The notes under the pieces are model-generated. The model ran no database searches and had not been told where the DNA came from. It was given only the letters and a program-made list of their open reading frames with translations. Positions 5,791-6,127 of a DNA stretch of 6,127 bases are shown piece after piece. Position 1 is the stretch's first letter. Every line of letters begins with the position of its first letter. The stretch is from an uncultured Panacagrimonas sp. (GTDB lineage Bacteria; Pseudomonadota; Gammaproteobacteria; Nevskiales; Nevskiaceae), in the NCBI GenBank assembly GCA_946481265.1, contig CAMLNE010000260.1:1-6127 (forward strand), in the 5' to 3' direction. Both the position numbers and the translations under genes were made by a program.

Positions 5791-6127
5791 ATGCAGGACA
5801 GCACCGCCCCGCCCAGGGCGACCCGCCGCGAGTGGATCGGCCTGGCCGTGATCGCGCTGCCCTGCCTGCTCTATTCGATGGACCTGACCGTGCTCAATCT
5901 CGCGGTCCCGGCGCTCAGCCGGGATCTCGAGCCCAGCGCGGCGCAGCTGCTGTGGATCATCGACATCTACGGCTTCATGGTCGCCGGCATGCTGATCACC
6001 ATGGGCACCCTGGGCGACCGCATCGGCCGCCGGCGCCTGCTGATGATCGGCGCCACCGCCTTCGGCATCGCCTCGGCGGTCGCGGCGTTCTCGACCAGCG
6101 CCGAGATGCTGATCCTGATGCGCGCAC
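5791..6127 (+). CDS. DHA2-family MFS efflux transporter, N-terminal part (3' truncated by window edge)
   Basis: The first 112 residues of a drug:H+ antiporter of the 14-helix DHA2 family (EmrB/QacA/SmvA type) are present. Helix 1 (about 15-36) carries the family motif around D31 in MDLTVLNLAVPAL, where DHA2 pumps have a membrane-embedded acidic residue. Helix 2 (about 52-72) contains LLWIIDIYGFMVAGMLITMG, with D58 placed like the substrate-related acidic residue of QacA. It is followed by motif A, GTLGDRIGRRRLL, at 72-84, and helix 3 begins after it. The wording is closest in my recollection to SmvA-type pumps, but the specificity is unknown and the gene is incomplete. The ATG has GGGAG at 5778-5782, 8 nt upstream, and stands 24 nt after the VOC gene, so cotranscription is likely. 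It probably exports small, perhaps cationic or toxic, compounds. Confidence 0.88.
   Translation, partial: MQDSTAPPRATRREWIGLAVIALPCLLYSMDLTVLNLAVPALSRDLEPSAAQLLWIIDIYGFMVAGMLITMGTLGDRIGRRRLLMIGATAFGIASAVAAFSTSAEMLILMRA

Overview
The window is a densely coding, high-GC stretch of bacterial chromosome. Gene content (Bcp peroxiredoxin, PIN-PhoH ATPase, N-carbamoylputrescine amidase, alanine dehydrogenase, a DGPF/YCII protein with a VOC partner, a DHA2 efflux pump) and protein wording suggest a gammaproteobacterium, possibly of the Xanthomonadales/Lysobacterales. That placement is an impression from gene content, with no search behind it. I see no rRNA, tRNA, CRISPR array, insertion sequence or phage gene.

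Layout. (1) 3-149, +: the tail of a Bcp-type peroxiredoxin. (2) 258-2962, +: three tightly spaced genes, phoH-like ATPase (258-1691), a 110-aa protein I do not recognise (1710-2042), and a GTG-started N-carbamoylputrescine amidase (2051-2962), with gaps of 18 and 8 nt. (3) 2963-3102: a convergent intergenic spacer full of inverted repeats. (4) 3103-4245, -: alanine dehydrogenase with all four expected catalytic/substrate residues at the same numbers as in the M. tuberculosis enzyme. (5) 4299-4652, +: a small two-helix membrane protein, divergent from ald. (6) 4653-4899: a 247-nt spacer holding a probable intrinsic terminator ending in seven T, directly followed by a sequence that looks like an ECF42-group sigma-factor promoter. 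(7) 4900-6127, +: a probable operon of DGPF/YCII-domain protein, VOC/PhnB-like protein and an EmrB/SmvA-type DHA2 efflux transporter cut by the window end.

How the parts work together. The left half is housekeeping: peroxide removal, an RNA-acting ATPase/nuclease, the last step of the agmatine route to putrescine, and alanine/pyruvate interconversion. These genes show no obvious shared function. The right end is the most interesting part: DGPF proteins are the typical neighbours and targets of ECF42 sigma factors, yet no sigma gene is visible here. The upstream promoter-like motif and the transporter in third position suggest a sigma-controlled DGPF-VOC-efflux unit whose sigma gene lies beyond the window or elsewhere in the genome.
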